A stretch of 64,000 nucleotides of DNA from JADGHX01 sp963837755 (GCA_963837755.1 CAWIOP010000005.1:186001-250000); one strand, 5' to 3'. Positions 45,914 through 55,746 are shown, counted from the first letter of the stretch. Notes: generated by a model from the sequence alone, not told the origin. Program-made: numbers and translations.

Positions 45914-46813
45914 TCACTGCGCCGTCGCGGCCAGCGCGGTCTTCAGGCCCTGAGCCAGATCGGTCGTGCGTCCGACGCCCCAGTAGTGCAGGAACATGAT
46001 GCGGGGCTCCTCCTGGGTCATGTGATTGTGAATCGACACGATGTTGATGCCGGCAGCGCGCAGCGCCTCGAGCACGCCCTGCAGCTCGGATTCGAGCATG
46101 GCGAAATCGCCATCGACGATCGCCTCGTCGTCCGACCCCGCGAACGCCATCCAGGTGTTGACGCCCATCGTGTTGCCGACGGCGTGGCCGTGCATCTTCG
46201 TCGTGCGGCCGATGGTGACTTTGTAGACGCCGTCCTTGAGATCGCCTTTGCGGCCAAGGACGGCTTCGATCTTCTTCGGATCGAGGCTGGTCCTGGCCGG
46301 ATCGACGGCCGTCATGGGCGCATCGGTCAGGCCGCTCGTTTCCTTGATCTTCGCGAAGACCTTGCCGACCGCCGTTGCCAGCGCCGCTTCATCGCCCATG
46401 CCGCCGATGTGCATGAACATCACTCGCGGTGACTCCCACAGAAAGTGGTTGTGAAGGGCCGTCACTTCCAGGCCGTTCCCGAGTGCAACGCTCATCACAG
46501 GGTTGACCTGGGCTTCCGTCAGCACCGTGTCGCCCATCACCATGCTCTGCGTGCCGGCCTTCATGAAGGTGGCCCATGAGGTGAGGCCCAGCGGGGGCGT
46601 CATGCGGGCGCCGGCCGCGCGGATGCTCAGGTCGCTTCGTGGGACCGAAACCTTGAAAGTGCCTTCCTGCTCATTCAGCGCGCCCCTGGCTCCGGTGAGC
46701 TGCTCGATTTTCTGCGTGTCGAGCTTCGAAGGGCTGCCGGCATTTTGAGCGAGCGCGGCCAGCGGCATCAGAACCAGAGCGGCGAGGGAACATAGGAGCG
46801 ATCTATTTCTCAC
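45914..46813 (-). CDS. DUF1259 secreted protein
   Basis: 299 aa with signal peptide (residues 1-22, LLCSLAALVLMPLAALAQ). Two copies of the DUF1259 unit: GLEVTALHNHFLWESPRVMF and INIVSIHNHMTQEEPRIMFL share the H-N-H-x5-E-x-P-R-(V/I)-M-F-(M/L)-H motif, so the protein is an internal duplication (about 30-165 and 175-299). The conserved histidines suggest metal binding. Family function is unknown; it neighbours a metal uptake cluster transcribed divergently. Confidence 0.85.
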   Translation of the reverse strand: MRNRSLLCSLAALVLMPLAALAQNAGSPSKLDTQKIEQLTGARGALNEQEGTFKVSVPRSDLSIRAAGARMTPPLGLTSWATFMKAGTQSMVMGDTVLTEAQVNPVMSVALGNGLEVTALHNHFLWESPRVMFMHIGGMGDEAALATAVGKVFAKIKETSGLTDAPMTAVDPARTSLDPKKIEAVLGRKGDLKDGVYKVTIGRTTKMHGHAVGNTMGVNTWMAFAGSDDEAIVDGDFAMLESELQGVLEALRAAGINIVSIHNHMTQEEPRIMFLHYWGVGRTTDLAQGLKTALAATAQ

Positions 46814-46952
46814 GGTGCCTCCATCTGCGGACCGAAGTCAAAGTTATCGAAGGACATGGGCGAGTCTAGGGCACGCGGCCCCCGACCGCGATGCTCCCGG
46901 CTGCAGGCGCCTTGTCGCAGGCGCCAAACCGGTCGATACTGCCCCCCTTGCC

Positions 46953-47288
46953 ATGACGACGCTGCGCCTCAACCACTTCCGCCGAACGCCAGTTGTATCG
47001 CTGCTGCTGATGCTGGCGTTGCTGGTGGCGCAGAGCGTCGCCCTCTCGCATCTCTATTCCCATCTGAAGGCGGGCTCCGGCAGTTCGGACTTCGCAGCTA
47101 CGGCCGGGCAGGTTTGCAGCGAATGCCTGTCCTCCGCTGCGCTGCTGGGCGCAGCCAGCAGCCCGGACGCTCCGCGCGTCATTTCGTTCGCAGCGGCACG
47201 GGTGCTTGCCGTCCCCGCGATCGCTTCTCATCCCCAGAGCTCTCGCCACTACGCATTCCGTTCCCGCGCTCCACCTGAGCATCTCTGA
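46953..47288 (+). CDS. Small secreted/membrane hypothetical protein
   Basis: 111 aa from ATG 46953. A hydrophobic segment (VVSLLLMLALLVAQSVALSH) is followed by VCSECLSSAALLGAA, a C-x2-C motif, and a basic tail. It resembles small membrane proteins encoded beside metal transport genes. Probably a minor partner of the outer-membrane protein and ZnuAB that follow. Confidence 0.55.
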   Translation: MTTLRLNHFRRTPVVSLLLMLALLVAQSVALSHLYSHLKAGSGSSDFAATAGQVCSECLSSAALLGAASSPDAPRVISFAAARVLAVPAIASHPQSSRHYAFRSRAPPEHL

Positions 47289-47299
47289 CCGATGACACG

Positions 47300-47321
47300 C
47301 GCGTGCCACACGTGGCGCGCG
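47300..47321. promoter_or_regulatory. GC-rich dyad upstream of the outer-membrane/metal uptake genes
   Basis: CGCGTGCCAC and GTGGCGCGCG around AC; ten paired positions with one wobble. It sits 28 bp before the outer-membrane protein start. It is not a typical AT-rich Zur box. Weak. Confidence 0.3.
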
Positions 47322-47349
47322 GCTGCGTTGATGCCAGAGGAGCGGATTC

Positions 47350-48754
47350 ATGACGAGCGTAAGGCCGAGAGCGGCCGCATTTCTGTTTCTACTTGTCGCC
47401 ACACCCGTGGTGACGCACGCCGCGGACGACGTGGCCACCCTTCGTGCCGAGCTTGAAGCACTCAAATCGGAATACTCCAGCCGCGTCACGGCACTGGAGT
47501 CGCGCATAAATCAGTTGGAGTCGGCCCAGGCTCCAGCGTCAACCGCATCCGTGTCTGAACCCGCAGCGGTGCCCACACCCCAGGCACCCACGGCCGGCGG
47601 CCAGAGTGGCGCTTCAGCATTCAATCCCGCCATCTCGATGATCCTCGGCGCCAATTACGCCCATCTGTCACAGGACCCCGCGACCTACCGCATTGCCGGC
47701 TTCATTCCGGGCGGTGGCGAAACCGGCCCCGGTGAGCGCAGTTTCAATCTCGGCGAATCCGAGCTCACGGTCGCCGCGAACGTCGATCCGTACTTCTTCG
47801 CAAACGTCACCGCGTCCATCTCGAGCGACAACGAGATCGCAATCGAAGAGGCGTACTTCAAAACGCTCGGCGCTGCACGACGGGCTGTCGCTGAAGGGCG
47901 GGCGCTTCTTCTCCGGCCTCGGCTATCTCAACGAATTCCACGCCCACGCGTGGGACTTCGTCGACCAGCCGCTCGTCTATCAGGCATTCCTGGGTGGCCA
48001 GCTAGCGCAGGATGGCTTGCAGATGAAGTGGCTCGCGCCCACCGACACATTCATCGAGCTTGGCGCGGAGGGCGCCAACGGCGGCGCCTTCCCGGGGACT
48101 CACCGCAACCGCAACGGCTTGAACAGCACCGCGTTGTTCACGCACGTCGGCGGTGACTTGGGAGATTCCACGAGCTGGCGCACCGGCCTGTCCTGGCTCG
48201 ATGCGCGCGCGGACGATCGAACGTACGACGACACGGATGAATCCGGCACGCCTGTCGAGAACGCCTTTACGGGCACTGCGCGCACCTGGATCGTCGATGC
48301 AACCCTGAAGTGGGCGCCGCACGGGGATTCAACGCGGCGGCAGTTGAAGCTTCAGGGCGAGTACCTGCGCCGTACCGAGGACGGGCAGCTCGCCTTCGAC
48401 ACCAGCGGCGCGAACCTCGGCGGCGATTACCACAGCCGCCAGTCCGGCTGGTATGTGCAGAGCGTCTATCTTTTTCAGCCACGCTGGCGCGTGGGCCTGC
48501 GGTACGACTCGATGAGCTCGGGCAACCCGCGCATCGGCTCGGTGCAATCGGGGTTGCTGCCGAGGGCCGCGTTCCCCGCGCTGCTCTCGGCCTCGCCAGA
48601 GCGGGTCACGTTGATGCTCGACTGGAGTCCCAGCGAGTTCTCGCGCCTGCGTGCGCAATACGCGTGGGATGACGCTCGCCCCGATCAGCGCGATCGCCAG
48701 TTCCTGCTGCAATACATCTTCGGCATCGGCGCTCACGGCGCCCACAAGTTCTAG
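47350..48754 (+). CDS. Outer-membrane beta-barrel protein of the metal uptake cluster, frame interrupted once
   Basis: Signal peptide to about residue 25 (FLFLLVATPVVTHA), coiled coil (TLRAELEALKSEYSSRVTAL), Pro/Ala linker, then a barrel starting AISMILGANYAHLSQDPATY. The frame breaks near 47872 (one extra base) and continues HDGLSLKGGRFFSGLGYLNE to FLLQYIFGIGAHGAHKF; the terminal Phe is usual for barrel assembly. Length about 467 aa. It resembles porin-like proteins that precede znuA in gammaproteobacteria and may let zinc or its chelate pass the outer membrane. Confidence 0.75.
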
Positions 48755-48764
48755 GAGCCGTTAC

Positions 48765-49677
48765 ATGATTCGCATGATCCGCGGCGCATTGGCGCTGATC
48801 CTCCTGAGCGCGGTAGCGCATCCCGCCATGCGCAGCGCTCAAAGTGCTCGCCACCACACCCGAGTGGGGTGCGCTCACCACCGAGCTGGGCGGCGACAAG
48901 GTCAACGTATACACCGCCACATCCGCGTTCCAGGACGTCCACCGCATCGATGCGAAGCCAAGCCTCGTCGCGCGTGCGCGTTCGGCAGACCTCGTCGTGG
49001 CGACCGGCGCGCAGCTGGAAACTGGCTGGCTGCCGGTGCTTCTGCAGGAATCCGGCAATGCGCAAAATCCAGCCGGGCAGCCCCGGCTACTTCGAGGCCG
49101 CATCGGCGCTGCAGTTGCTCGAAGTGCCTTCCAGCGTCGACCGCTCGCTGGGCGACATCCACCCGCTCGGCAATCCGCACGCGCACCTCGATCCTCACAA
49201 TATCGCGAAGGTCGCGACAGGCGCTCACTGCCCGCCTGGCAGCGCTCGATGCGCCGAATGCGGCGTACTTACCAGGCTCGCGGCACGGACTTTCAATCTC
49301 GCTGGAGCGAAGCGATTGCGCGGTGGGAGTCGCAGGCCGCGCCACTGAAGGGCGTGGGCGTGGTCGTCATTCATCGCGACCAGGTTTATCTGTGCCATTG
49401 GCTCGGCCTGAAGGAGCTTGCGGCCATCGAGCCGAAGCCTGGCGTGCCACCCAGTGCCGGCTATCTCGGCCAGCTCGTCACAAAGCTCACAGCAATGCCG
49501 CCAAGCATGATCCTGCGCAGCGCCTACAACGACCCGAAGGCCGCGGACTGGCTGGCGGAGCGCATTCACTCGCCCGTGGTGTTGCTGCCGTACACGGTTG
49601 GCGGCACTCCCGCGGCCAAGGACTTGTTCGGTCTCTTCGATGACACCGTGAACCAACTGCTGGGGGCGCTGAAGTGA
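48765..49677 (+). CDS. znuA: Zinc/manganese ABC transporter substrate-binding protein (ZnuA-like), frame interrupted four times
   Basis: Segments in three frames join to one protein: signal (MIRGALALILLSAVAHPA), LKVLATTPEWGALTTELGGD, DVHRIDAKPSLVARARSADL, then DIHPLGNPHAHLDPHNIAKV, LTARLAALDAPNAAYL, then FQSRWSEAIARWESQAAPLK and AIEPKPGVPPSAGYLGQLV. Metal ligand His in DVHRID and NPHAHLDP fit the family. Breaks lie near 48835, 49062, 49210 and 49290, all +1, which is extraordinary for a real gene and points to base-calling errors. The periplasmic protein delivers Zn or Mn to ZnuB. Confidence 0.8.
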
Positions 49678-50462
49678 GCACATTCGAAATGCAGCTCAGC
49701 ATCCTGTGGCCCGCGCTGATCGCGGGCTTGCTCGTCGTGCTGTCGCACGTGCCGCTCGGGCAGCAGGTGCTCTCGCGCGGCATCGTGTTCATCGATCTGG
49801 CCATCGCGCAGGTCGCGGGGCTCGGCGTCATCGCCGCGCACACGGTCGGCTTCGGCGCGGAAGGCTGGATCACGCAGGTCGCGGCCGTTGCCGCCGCGTT
49901 ACTCGGGTGCGCTGCTGTTGACCTGGACGGAGCGCAAGCGGCCGGAGGCGCAGGAGGCGCTCATCGGCGTGCTGTTCGTGCTCGCCTCCACCGCGCAGAT
50001 TCTGCTGCTCGCCAACGATCCGCACGGCGGCGAGGATCTGAAGGACCTGCTGGCCGGGCAGATCCTGTGGGTGTCGCCCCCGCAGCTGATTCGCGCTGCG
50101 GCTCTCACGGCGCTTTTTCTGGTGGCGTGGTTCAGATGGCGCGAGCGCCTGGGACGCATGCGGCTTTTACGTGCTGTTCGCGGTGATGGTCACGATTTCC
50201 GTGCAGCTGGTCGGCGTGTATCTCGTGTTCACCAGCCTGATCATTCCGGCAATCGCAACCTACCGGTACCCACCGAAACATCAGCTCGCCATCGGCTACG
50301 GGATGACGCTTGCAAGCTATGTCGCTTGGGCTTGGCCTGTCCGCGCTGCTGGACTTGCCGTCGAGCCCGGTGATTGTGTGGGCCATGGCGGTGGTCGGCA
50401 CCGTGGTTCACCTCGCACGGCGCAGTGCGCACGTGGGCGCGCTCGCCCACGCGGGGAAGTAG
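49674..50462 (+). CDS. znuB: Metal ABC transporter permease (ZnuB-like), frame interrupted three times
   Basis: Start ATG 49674 overlaps the znuA stop. ILWPALIAGLLVVLSHVPLG, then IVFIDLAIAQVAGLGVIAAH (the ABC-3 family motif), then ALIGVLFVLASTAQILLLAN, then VTISVQLVGVYLVFTSLIIP and GLGLSALLDLPSSPVIVWAM. Three +1 frame changes near 49900, 50165 and 50335. The stop is 50460-50462 in the restored frame. The permease needs an ATPase, and no znuC lies in the cluster. Confidence 0.8.
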
Positions 50463-50510
50463 CGCCTATGATGCTGCCATTGGTTCGCTACATCATTCGA
50501 GAAGCTCATC

Positions 50511-50723
50511 ATGTTGACCTGCTTGGTCTGCGGCGGCGATATGCAGCAGGACACCGACGCGGTCTCGGATCTCCTTCGGAAGCATGGGTGCGTTAGCACG
50601 ACCGTGACGCCTGACGGCCGGGAGTTTCACTTCAAAGACGGTGAGACACTGGAGGTCGGCGGCATGTGCAATGCTTGCGACGAGAAGGAAATTCGCGCGT
50701 TTCTGGGCTGCACGTCTGTCTGA
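50511..50723 (+). CDS. Small Cys-rich (zinc-ribbon-like) hypothetical protein
   Basis: 70 aa. MLTCLVCGGDMQQDTDAVSD at the start and GGMCNACDEKEIRAFLGC near the end give two C-x2-C pairs, a probable zinc ribbon. It is 48 bp after znuB in the same direction and may share its transcript. Function unknown. Confidence 0.6.
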   Translation: MLTCLVCGGDMQQDTDAVSDLLRKHGCVSTTVTPDGREFHFKDGETLEVGGMCNACDEKEIRAFLGCTSV

Positions 50724-50767
50724 AGCGCCTCTGGCGTTTCCGCAGAAATGTCCCGCCCGGCGCGCGA

Positions 50768-50962
50768 CTAGGGACGCCCGCCCAGCACTCGCGCCGGCAG
50801 TAAAACGATTGCGCGCAGCAGCTCGAACACGCCCTGCACGGTAATGCCGACCAGCCGGAACGGAATGGACAGCAGCCAGACGAAGGGCCACAGCACCAGG
50901 GCCAGCAGCGCGAGCGGCCAGCACAGGATGAGCAGAATGAGCCAGAGTAGAAACTTGATCAT
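50768..50962 (-). CDS. Small membrane protein
   Basis: 64 aa from ATG 50962. Almost entirely hydrophobic: MIKFLLWLILLILCWPLALL, then ALVLWPFVWLLSIPFRLVGI. Two membrane helices with aromatic girdles. No known family. Confidence 0.5.
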   Translation of the reverse strand: MIKFLLWLILLILCWPLALLALVLWPFVWLLSIPFRLVGITVQGVFELLRAIVLLPARVLGGRP

Positions 50963-51097
50963 GACCAGCGCTAACGCGCGTTCCCGTTCGCGGCCGCTCG
51001 CCGCCAGCGTATTGCAGAACACACCAGATCCCGATTTGGTTGCACGGTGGAACGGCAATCTCCTCAGTCACCAGGCCACCAGGTATCGGCTACTGAC

Positions 51098-51556
51098 TTA
51101 CAGCGCCCGGGAATCGAACGCAAACCGAGTCGCAGTACCAATCTTCAGTCGCGCGATATCAGGATGACGTGGATTGAGCAGGTAGTTGAACTCACCTCGC
51201 GTCACGGCACTCGGCACGCGCATTACGGGAGTACGTGCCTCCTCCACCCACGCGACGCCGAGCTTTCGGATCGAGTTCATGGGCGGCGTGCGCCACCAGT
51301 TGTCGGGCAGTGTCGCCGGCACATGAATCAGGGAGTCCTCGATCTCCACCGGGATTGCAGCCCAGCGGATCGCTGCAAGCAGCCTGGTGTCCTCAGCGTG
51401 CACCAGCATTTCGAGCGAAGCCAGCGAGCGGCTCTCAGCGGCATAGACGAGCGGAACGCCAGCGGTGTTCCAGCGACCTGGGTTCATCGCCGCGCCCCGT
51501 CCGTCAAAGGCGGACGAGACACGTTTGGCCTTGCAGATGCGCCACGCCGTGATCAG
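51098..51556 (-). CDS. RES-domain toxin (NAD-degrading type)
   Basis: About 152 aa. The reading frame with WRICKAKRVSSAFDGRGAAM, then NPGRWNTAGVPLVYAAESRS and LASLEMLVHAED has the RES core: Arg in GRWN, Tyr in VYAAES and Glu in LASLEML. No ATG/GTG/TTG fits before WRICK; the CTG at 51556, overlapping the antitoxin stop (TGA 51555-51553), is the likely start. A later ATG at 51487 would lose part of the fold. The family degrades NAD+ and stops growth. Confidence 0.85.
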   Translation of the reverse strand: MITAWRICKAKRVSSAFDGRGAAMNPGRWNTAGVPLVYAAESRSLASLEMLVHAEDTRLLAAIRWAAIPVEIEDSLIHVPATLPDNWWRTPPMNSIRKLGVAWVEEARTPVMRVPSAVTRGEFNYLLNPRHPDIARLKIGTATRFAFDSRAL

Positions 51557-51960
51557 GAAAAGACCCCGTGCTCGAGTCGCCCGAGCGCGTGCTCGACCTC
51601 GCGGGCGCCGGGCTCGGTGGTCGTCAGCTCCAGCGGAGTCTTGCCTGCGAGAACCTTCAATGGTCGCTGCAGCCAGTCCCGTGCGTTGCTCTGGCTTTCC
51701 AGGACGATCGTCGCCAGGGCGATGATGCGCATCAGCCGCGCGACGCGCTCGGATTCGGCCGGTTTCAGCCGGGCCCCACTCTGGAGCCTGCGTTCGAGCG
51801 TCTTTTCGTTGATGTTGACGAGCGGGCCCACCTTGGCGGGGCGCATTCCCAGTGCCGCGCCAAGCTTTTTAACCGCCGCGACCGGCAAGCCGACCGAGAC
51901 CAGACGGGCCATCTCGAGGTCGTTATCGAGGGGGTAGCTGCCAAATAGCGCTTCAGTCAT
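51553..51960 (-). CDS. Xre/MbcA/ParS-type antitoxin
   Basis: 135 aa. N-terminal Xre-like HTH (SVGLPVAAVKKLGAALGMRP, NINEKTLERRLQSGARLKPA) followed by the DUF2384/MbcA C-terminal toxin-binding domain (IVLESQSNARDWLQRPLKVL, TPLELTTTEPGAREVEHAL). It precedes the RES toxin with overlapping codons, the usual arrangement. It should neutralise the toxin and repress the operon at the inverted repeat next to its start. Confidence 0.92.
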   Translation of the reverse strand: MTEALFGSYPLDNDLEMARLVSVGLPVAAVKKLGAALGMRPAKVGPLVNINEKTLERRLQSGARLKPAESERVARLMRIIALATIVLESQSNARDWLQRPLKVLAGKTPLELTTTEPGAREVEHALGRLEHGVFS

Positions 51961-51984
51961 TTGTCGACATTATTTTGGACAAAT
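51959..51984. promoter_or_regulatory. Operator of the RES/Xre toxin-antitoxin operon
   Basis: ATTTGTC and GACAAAT, perfect 7-bp arms, with a 12-bp centre that contains ATTATTTT, an AT-rich -10-like zone. It overlaps the antitoxin start codon, as expected for autoregulation. Confidence 0.6.
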
Positions 51985-52009
51985 GTCTGGAAGTCAACGT
52001 GAACGGGGT

Positions 52010-52267
52010 CGCCGTCCATGCAAACCCGGCTTCATGAGCCCGCATCCCGTGCGCCAGCGGCTCGCGGTGAAATTCCGCGACGGCCTTCTCGCCGCGGCCC
52101 TTCACCTCGAAGTTGAACGGCAGCTTGTCTCCGTTTACGGAGAACTCGCGGCGCCACACGCCCTCCTTGGGAAAAGGCGCTTTCGTGGCGGCCAGCGGCC
52201 AGGCTGGCACTGGCGAGGCCCGTCAGGAGGAGGGCGGCGAACAGGCGTGTGCGGGGGGTCGAATCAT
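52010..52267 (-). pseudogene. 5' remnant of a secreted protein gene
   Basis: The minus strand from about 52267 reads a signal peptide (RLFAALLLTGLASASLAA) and, in another frame, GVWRREFSVNGDKLPFNFEV and KGRGEKA, which look like the first strands of a TlpA/redoxin-like or carbonic export protein. Frame changes and loss of the remainder show decay. It lies between the antitoxin and the oxidoreductase genes. Confidence 0.4.
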
Positions 52268-52432
52268 GGGAGCTCCGGCGACCCTGAAGCAGGGGACACC
52301 GGGATGCCAGAGAGGCAGGTCAATCGGCGAAAATGACTTTTCCGCTCGCACTTATGAGTGTTTGTATCGAGCGGTTAGTATTGCGGGTGACATTCGAGTG
52401 ACAGTCTTCCGCCACACACCGAGCGTAGCCCG

Positions 52433-53680
52433 ATGCAACGTCGTGAGTTTCTGAAGAAGGCGGGTGTCGGCCTGGCATCCACGTCAGCCGTCGCGGCACT
52501 GGGTGCAGAGACCGCGGCGCCTTTCCCCTCACCGGACACTGCGGCGGGGGCTACGGCGGCTCAGGGTTGTCGAGCCTTGCCACCCTCGGTTGAAGGCTCC
52601 GATGCGATCGTGTCGCTGCCGCTCGTCCGCGCGCAACCAGACCGCATCATTTCCCTCACGGTTTGCACCAGGCCGTTTCGCGCGCAGGGCCCCCGCATCG
52701 AGACCGAACGTTTGGGGCGCAAGACCATCGTCCACAACTATGGTCATGGAGGCAGTGGCTGGTCGCTTTCCTGGGGCTCCGGCACGCTCGCCGTGCGCCA
52801 CGTGCTGGCAACACGCGCGCGCGAGATCGCGGTGATTGGCTGTGGGGTCATCGGGCTCACCTCCGCGTTGCTCGCACAGCGCGCGGGCCTGAAGGTGCGC
52901 ATCTACGCGAAGGAGCGTCCGCCGGAAACGCGCTCGACGTTCGCCACGGGAAACTGGTCGCCCAATTCGCGCTTCTGCACGCTGGAAGGCGCAACGCCGG
53001 AAGTCGCGCAACGATGGGAAGAAATGGCGCGCATCAGCTTCCGCACCTACCAGAACATGCTGGGCCTGCCTGGCGACCCCATCGAGTGGCGTGATGGATA
53101 TCGCGTGTGGGACGAGCCGGTCGTCTCGCAGGGCGGCCACGTCGGCAACGGCGAGCCCGAGTACCCCAACCTGGAGCAGCAGATTCGCGATCTCACGCCG
53201 CGCGGGCAGCTGCTGCCGCCGGGCACTCATCCGTTCCCCATGCCCGAGGTCATCCGCTATACGAACATGATCTTCAACATCAGCGCGCTCTCGCGCCTGC
53301 TCATCGCGGATTTCCTCGCGAACGGCGGTGCGATCGAGACACGGGAGTTCGAGAAGCCCACAGACATCTCCCGGCTGCGCGAGAAAACCGTGATCAACGC
53401 GACGGGCTACGGAGCCCGCGCGCTGTTCGGCGACGAATCGATTACTCCGGTGCGCGGCCAGCTCATGAGATTGATTCCGCAACCCGAAGTCACCTATGGC
53501 CTCAGCTACGACGAGCGCTTCTACATGGTGCCGCGGCGAGACGGCATCGTGCTTCAATCGCCGTCACCGGGAGACTTCGGCAATGCGGACACGACACCCG
53601 ATCGGGCCGCAGCCGAGCGCACCGTGCTGATGCTGGCGGAGCTCAATCAACGCATCCGGGCCCATTCGGGCTGCGGGTAG
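52433..53680 (+). CDS. FAD-dependent oxidoreductase, DAAO-like with permuted order, Tat-exported
   Basis: 415 aa. Twin-arginine signal MQRREFLKKAGVGLASTSAV. IVHNYGHGGSGWSLSWGSGT, the FAD/flavin motif that closes D-amino-acid oxidases, appears at about residue 102, before the Rossmann motif IAVIGCGVIGLTSALLAQRA (about 133). The order is therefore circularly permuted relative to standard DAAO. FATGNWSPNSRFC and FYMVPRRDGIVLQSPSPGDF follow. The reading frame ends ELNQRIRAHSGCG at a TAG whose G is the first base of a group II intron, so the natural C-terminus may be altered. Confidence 0.82.
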   Translation: MQRREFLKKAGVGLASTSAVAALGAETAAPFPSPDTAAGATAAQGCRALPPSVEGSDAIVSLPLVRAQPDRIISLTVCTRPFRAQGPRIETERLGRKTIVHNYGHGGSGWSLSWGSGTLAVRHVLATRAREIAVIGCGVIGLTSALLAQRAGLKVRIYAKERPPETRSTFATGNWSPNSRFCTLEGATPEVAQRWEEMARISFRTYQNMLGLPGDPIEWRDGYRVWDEPVVSQGGHVGNGEPEYPNLEQQIRDLTPRGQLLPPGTHPFPMPEVIRYTNMIFNISALSRLLIADFLANGGAIETREFEKPTDISRLREKTVINATGYGARALFGDESITPVRGQLMRLIPQPEVTYGLSYDERFYMVPRRDGIVLQSPSPGDFGNADTTPDRAAAERTVLMLAELNQRIRAHSGCG

Positions 53681-54316
53681 TCCGTCTGCACATGGATTCT
53701 GATCGCGCTGGGAAAAGCGCGGGGAGAGGGGAAGCTCAGTATGAGTGGGTAGAAACTCTCTGATGAGACCCAGGCGGTGGAAATCCGCCCCGGCTAAAGC
53801 CGTAGCGGGCAGGCCGGTAGCGAGTGTTGCCATTCGTCAGGCGACTGGCGGGTGTCGAAGCGTACACAGCGAGAAAGCAGGCCGTGAGGATTGAGCTCCG
53901 AAATCTCTGATGTTTGCGAAAGCCGACGCCGTTCAGAAGGTGGAAGGCAGAATCCGGACAAGCGTTGATGCGAGGTTGTCAGGAGTCGCCGGAGTCGAAG
54001 ACCAGGGCATGCTTTTCAAGGGGTCTCCCGTGAACCCAGGAGGTCTGGCTATCTCTTCGGAAAACTCTGGGTGTCAGGTTCCACCCAACAGCAAACGAAC
54101 CCGGTCTGTGGGATATGAGAGGAACGCCCGCAGAAGCGAACAATCTCTCGCCGAAGTCGACCGTCGCCAAGCACAAGCGGAGGAGGCGGTGATGGATAGT
54201 GCAGAAGTCTTACGAACCCATAGTACCGGTGAAGGTGGAGAACCCCAGGGCTCCCGCAAGGGGCGGCCAGGGTATCCACCAGAGGGAAGGGGCGAACAGA
54301 TGGACGGAGCGCTTCA

Positions 54317-55666
54317 GTGACACATTCCCGAGACGTTGAACTCGGTGATGAATGTCCAACGCCACTGAGTCGCCTAACTGAACTGGCAAAGGAGGATCCG
54401 ACACGCCGATTTTATTCGATCGCTCACTTTCTCACGCCACGGTCGCTGTATGAGGCGTTCAAGGGATTACGGAAAGACGCCAGTGCAGGAGTGGACGGAC
54501 TCACGTTTCGGGAGTACCAGAAAGAGCTGGGCCGGAATCTCCAAAACCTCTGGGAGCGGGTGAAGAGCGGAAAGTACCGGTCGCTGCCCTTGCGACGAGT
54601 CTATATACCGAAGGAGGATGGGAAGAGCGAGAGACCGATCTCGATTCCCGCTCTGGAGGACAAGATCGTCCAGGCTGCCACGGTCTGCCTGCTTAACTCG
54701 ATCTACGAGGTGGATTTTCTGGACTGCTCTTATGGGTCACGACCGGGACGCAATGCACACCAGGCTCTGGATGAGATCGATCGTGTTCTTTTCCGTGAAT
54801 CGATCACACATGTTCTGGAGCTGGACATCAAGTCATACTTTGACTCGATCGTGAGAAAGCTACTCGTGGAGATGATCGAAAGGCGAGTCAGCGATGGCAG
54901 CATGCTTCGGTTAATCGGGAAGTGGCTCAACGTCGGCGTCATTGACGAAGGGCGTCTGCTGGAAGCCGAGGACGGTGTCGGTCAGGGGCAGGTGGTCTCA
55001 CCTCTCCTCGCCAACATCTACTTGCACCACGTTCTCGACCAGTGGTTCGAGAATGAGGTCAAGCCCCGGTTGTCAGGCAAGGCGTTCCTGGTTCGATACG
55101 TGGACGATGCCGTGATCTGCTTTCAGAACGCGGAGGATGCGCAGAAAGTGATAGAGGTGCTCGACAAGCGATTTTCGAAGTACGGGCTGACACTGCATCC
55201 GGAGAAGACCCGCCTAGTGGAATTTGGGCGGTCGGCTTTGGAAAAGGCCGATAGGATGGCGACAGCGTCGGCTACGTTCGATTTCCTCGGTTTTACTCAT
55301 ATCGCTGAGCGAAGCCGACGAGGGAAATTCAGACCTGGGGTGAGAACGATGAAGAAGCGCCTGAAACGCAGCCTGAAAACGGTTGAGCAATGGTGCAGGA
55401 AGCATCGTCACGAACCAGTCGTAAAACAACAAGCCACCCTCAACGCGAAGCTGCGGGGCCACTACCAGTATTACGGACGAGCGTCGAACTTCCGAAGCCT
55501 CGGGAGTTTCTATCGCGTCGTCGCGAAGACTTGGAGGAAGTGGCTCAGCCGCCGTACGCGGGGCGCCCCCCTGAACTGGGATACCTACAACGCCTTTCTG
55601 GAACGCCATCCGTTGCTGAAGCCGCAGATCACCCATACCTGGGCCAGTTCACGGAGTCCAGCATGA
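54317..55666 (+). CDS. ltrA: Group II intron reverse transcriptase/maturase, intact
   Basis: 449 aa from GTG 54317. RT motifs: SAGVDGLTFREYQKELG, RRVYIPKEDGKSERPISIPA, DCSYGSRPGRNAHQALDEID, LELDIKSYFDSI, GVGQGQVVSPLLANIYLHHV and the catalytic FLVRYVDDAVIC (YVDD). The maturase X domain (GFTHIAERSRRGKFRPGVRT, RGHYQYYGRASNFRSLGSFY) follows. There is no HNH endonuclease, so retrohoming would use nicks at replication forks. It helps intron splicing and mobility. Confidence 0.96.
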   Translation: MTHSRDVELGDECPTPLSRLTELAKEDPTRRFYSIAHFLTPRSLYEAFKGLRKDASAGVDGLTFREYQKELGRNLQNLWERVKSGKYRSLPLRRVYIPKEDGKSERPISIPALEDKIVQAATVCLLNSIYEVDFLDCSYGSRPGRNAHQALDEIDRVLFRESITHVLELDIKSYFDSIVRKLLVEMIERRVSDGSMLRLIGKWLNVGVIDEGRLLEAEDGVGQGQVVSPLLANIYLHHVLDQWFENEVKPRLSGKAFLVRYVDDAVICFQNAEDAQKVIEVLDKRFSKYGLTLHPEKTRLVEFGRSALEKADRMATASATFDFLGFTHIAERSRRGKFRPGVRTMKKRLKRSLKTVEQWCRKHRHEPVVKQQATLNAKLRGHYQYYGRASNFRSLGSFYRVVAKTWRKWLSRRTRGAPLNWDTYNAFLERHPLLKPQITHTWASSRSPA

Positions 55667-55713
55667 GAGGGCATCAGCCGGTCTTGGAACTTGGTTGGGC
55701 CGATATCGCTGAG

Positions 55714-55746
55714 GAACCCGCTGCGTTAATTGCGCACGGTGGGGTC
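55714..55746 (+). ncRNA. Group II intron domain V, copy 1
   Basis: GAACCCGCTGCG then TTAATTGCGCAC then GGTGGGGTC. The outer arms pair over nine positions with few wobbles around the AC bulge, as in domain V. The same 33 bases occur at 59808-59840. Confidence 0.65.

Noticed and set aside
53910..54320. 136-codon frame inside the intron 5' part
   Set aside because: Lies in ribozyme sequence, and the corresponding frame is broken in copy 2.
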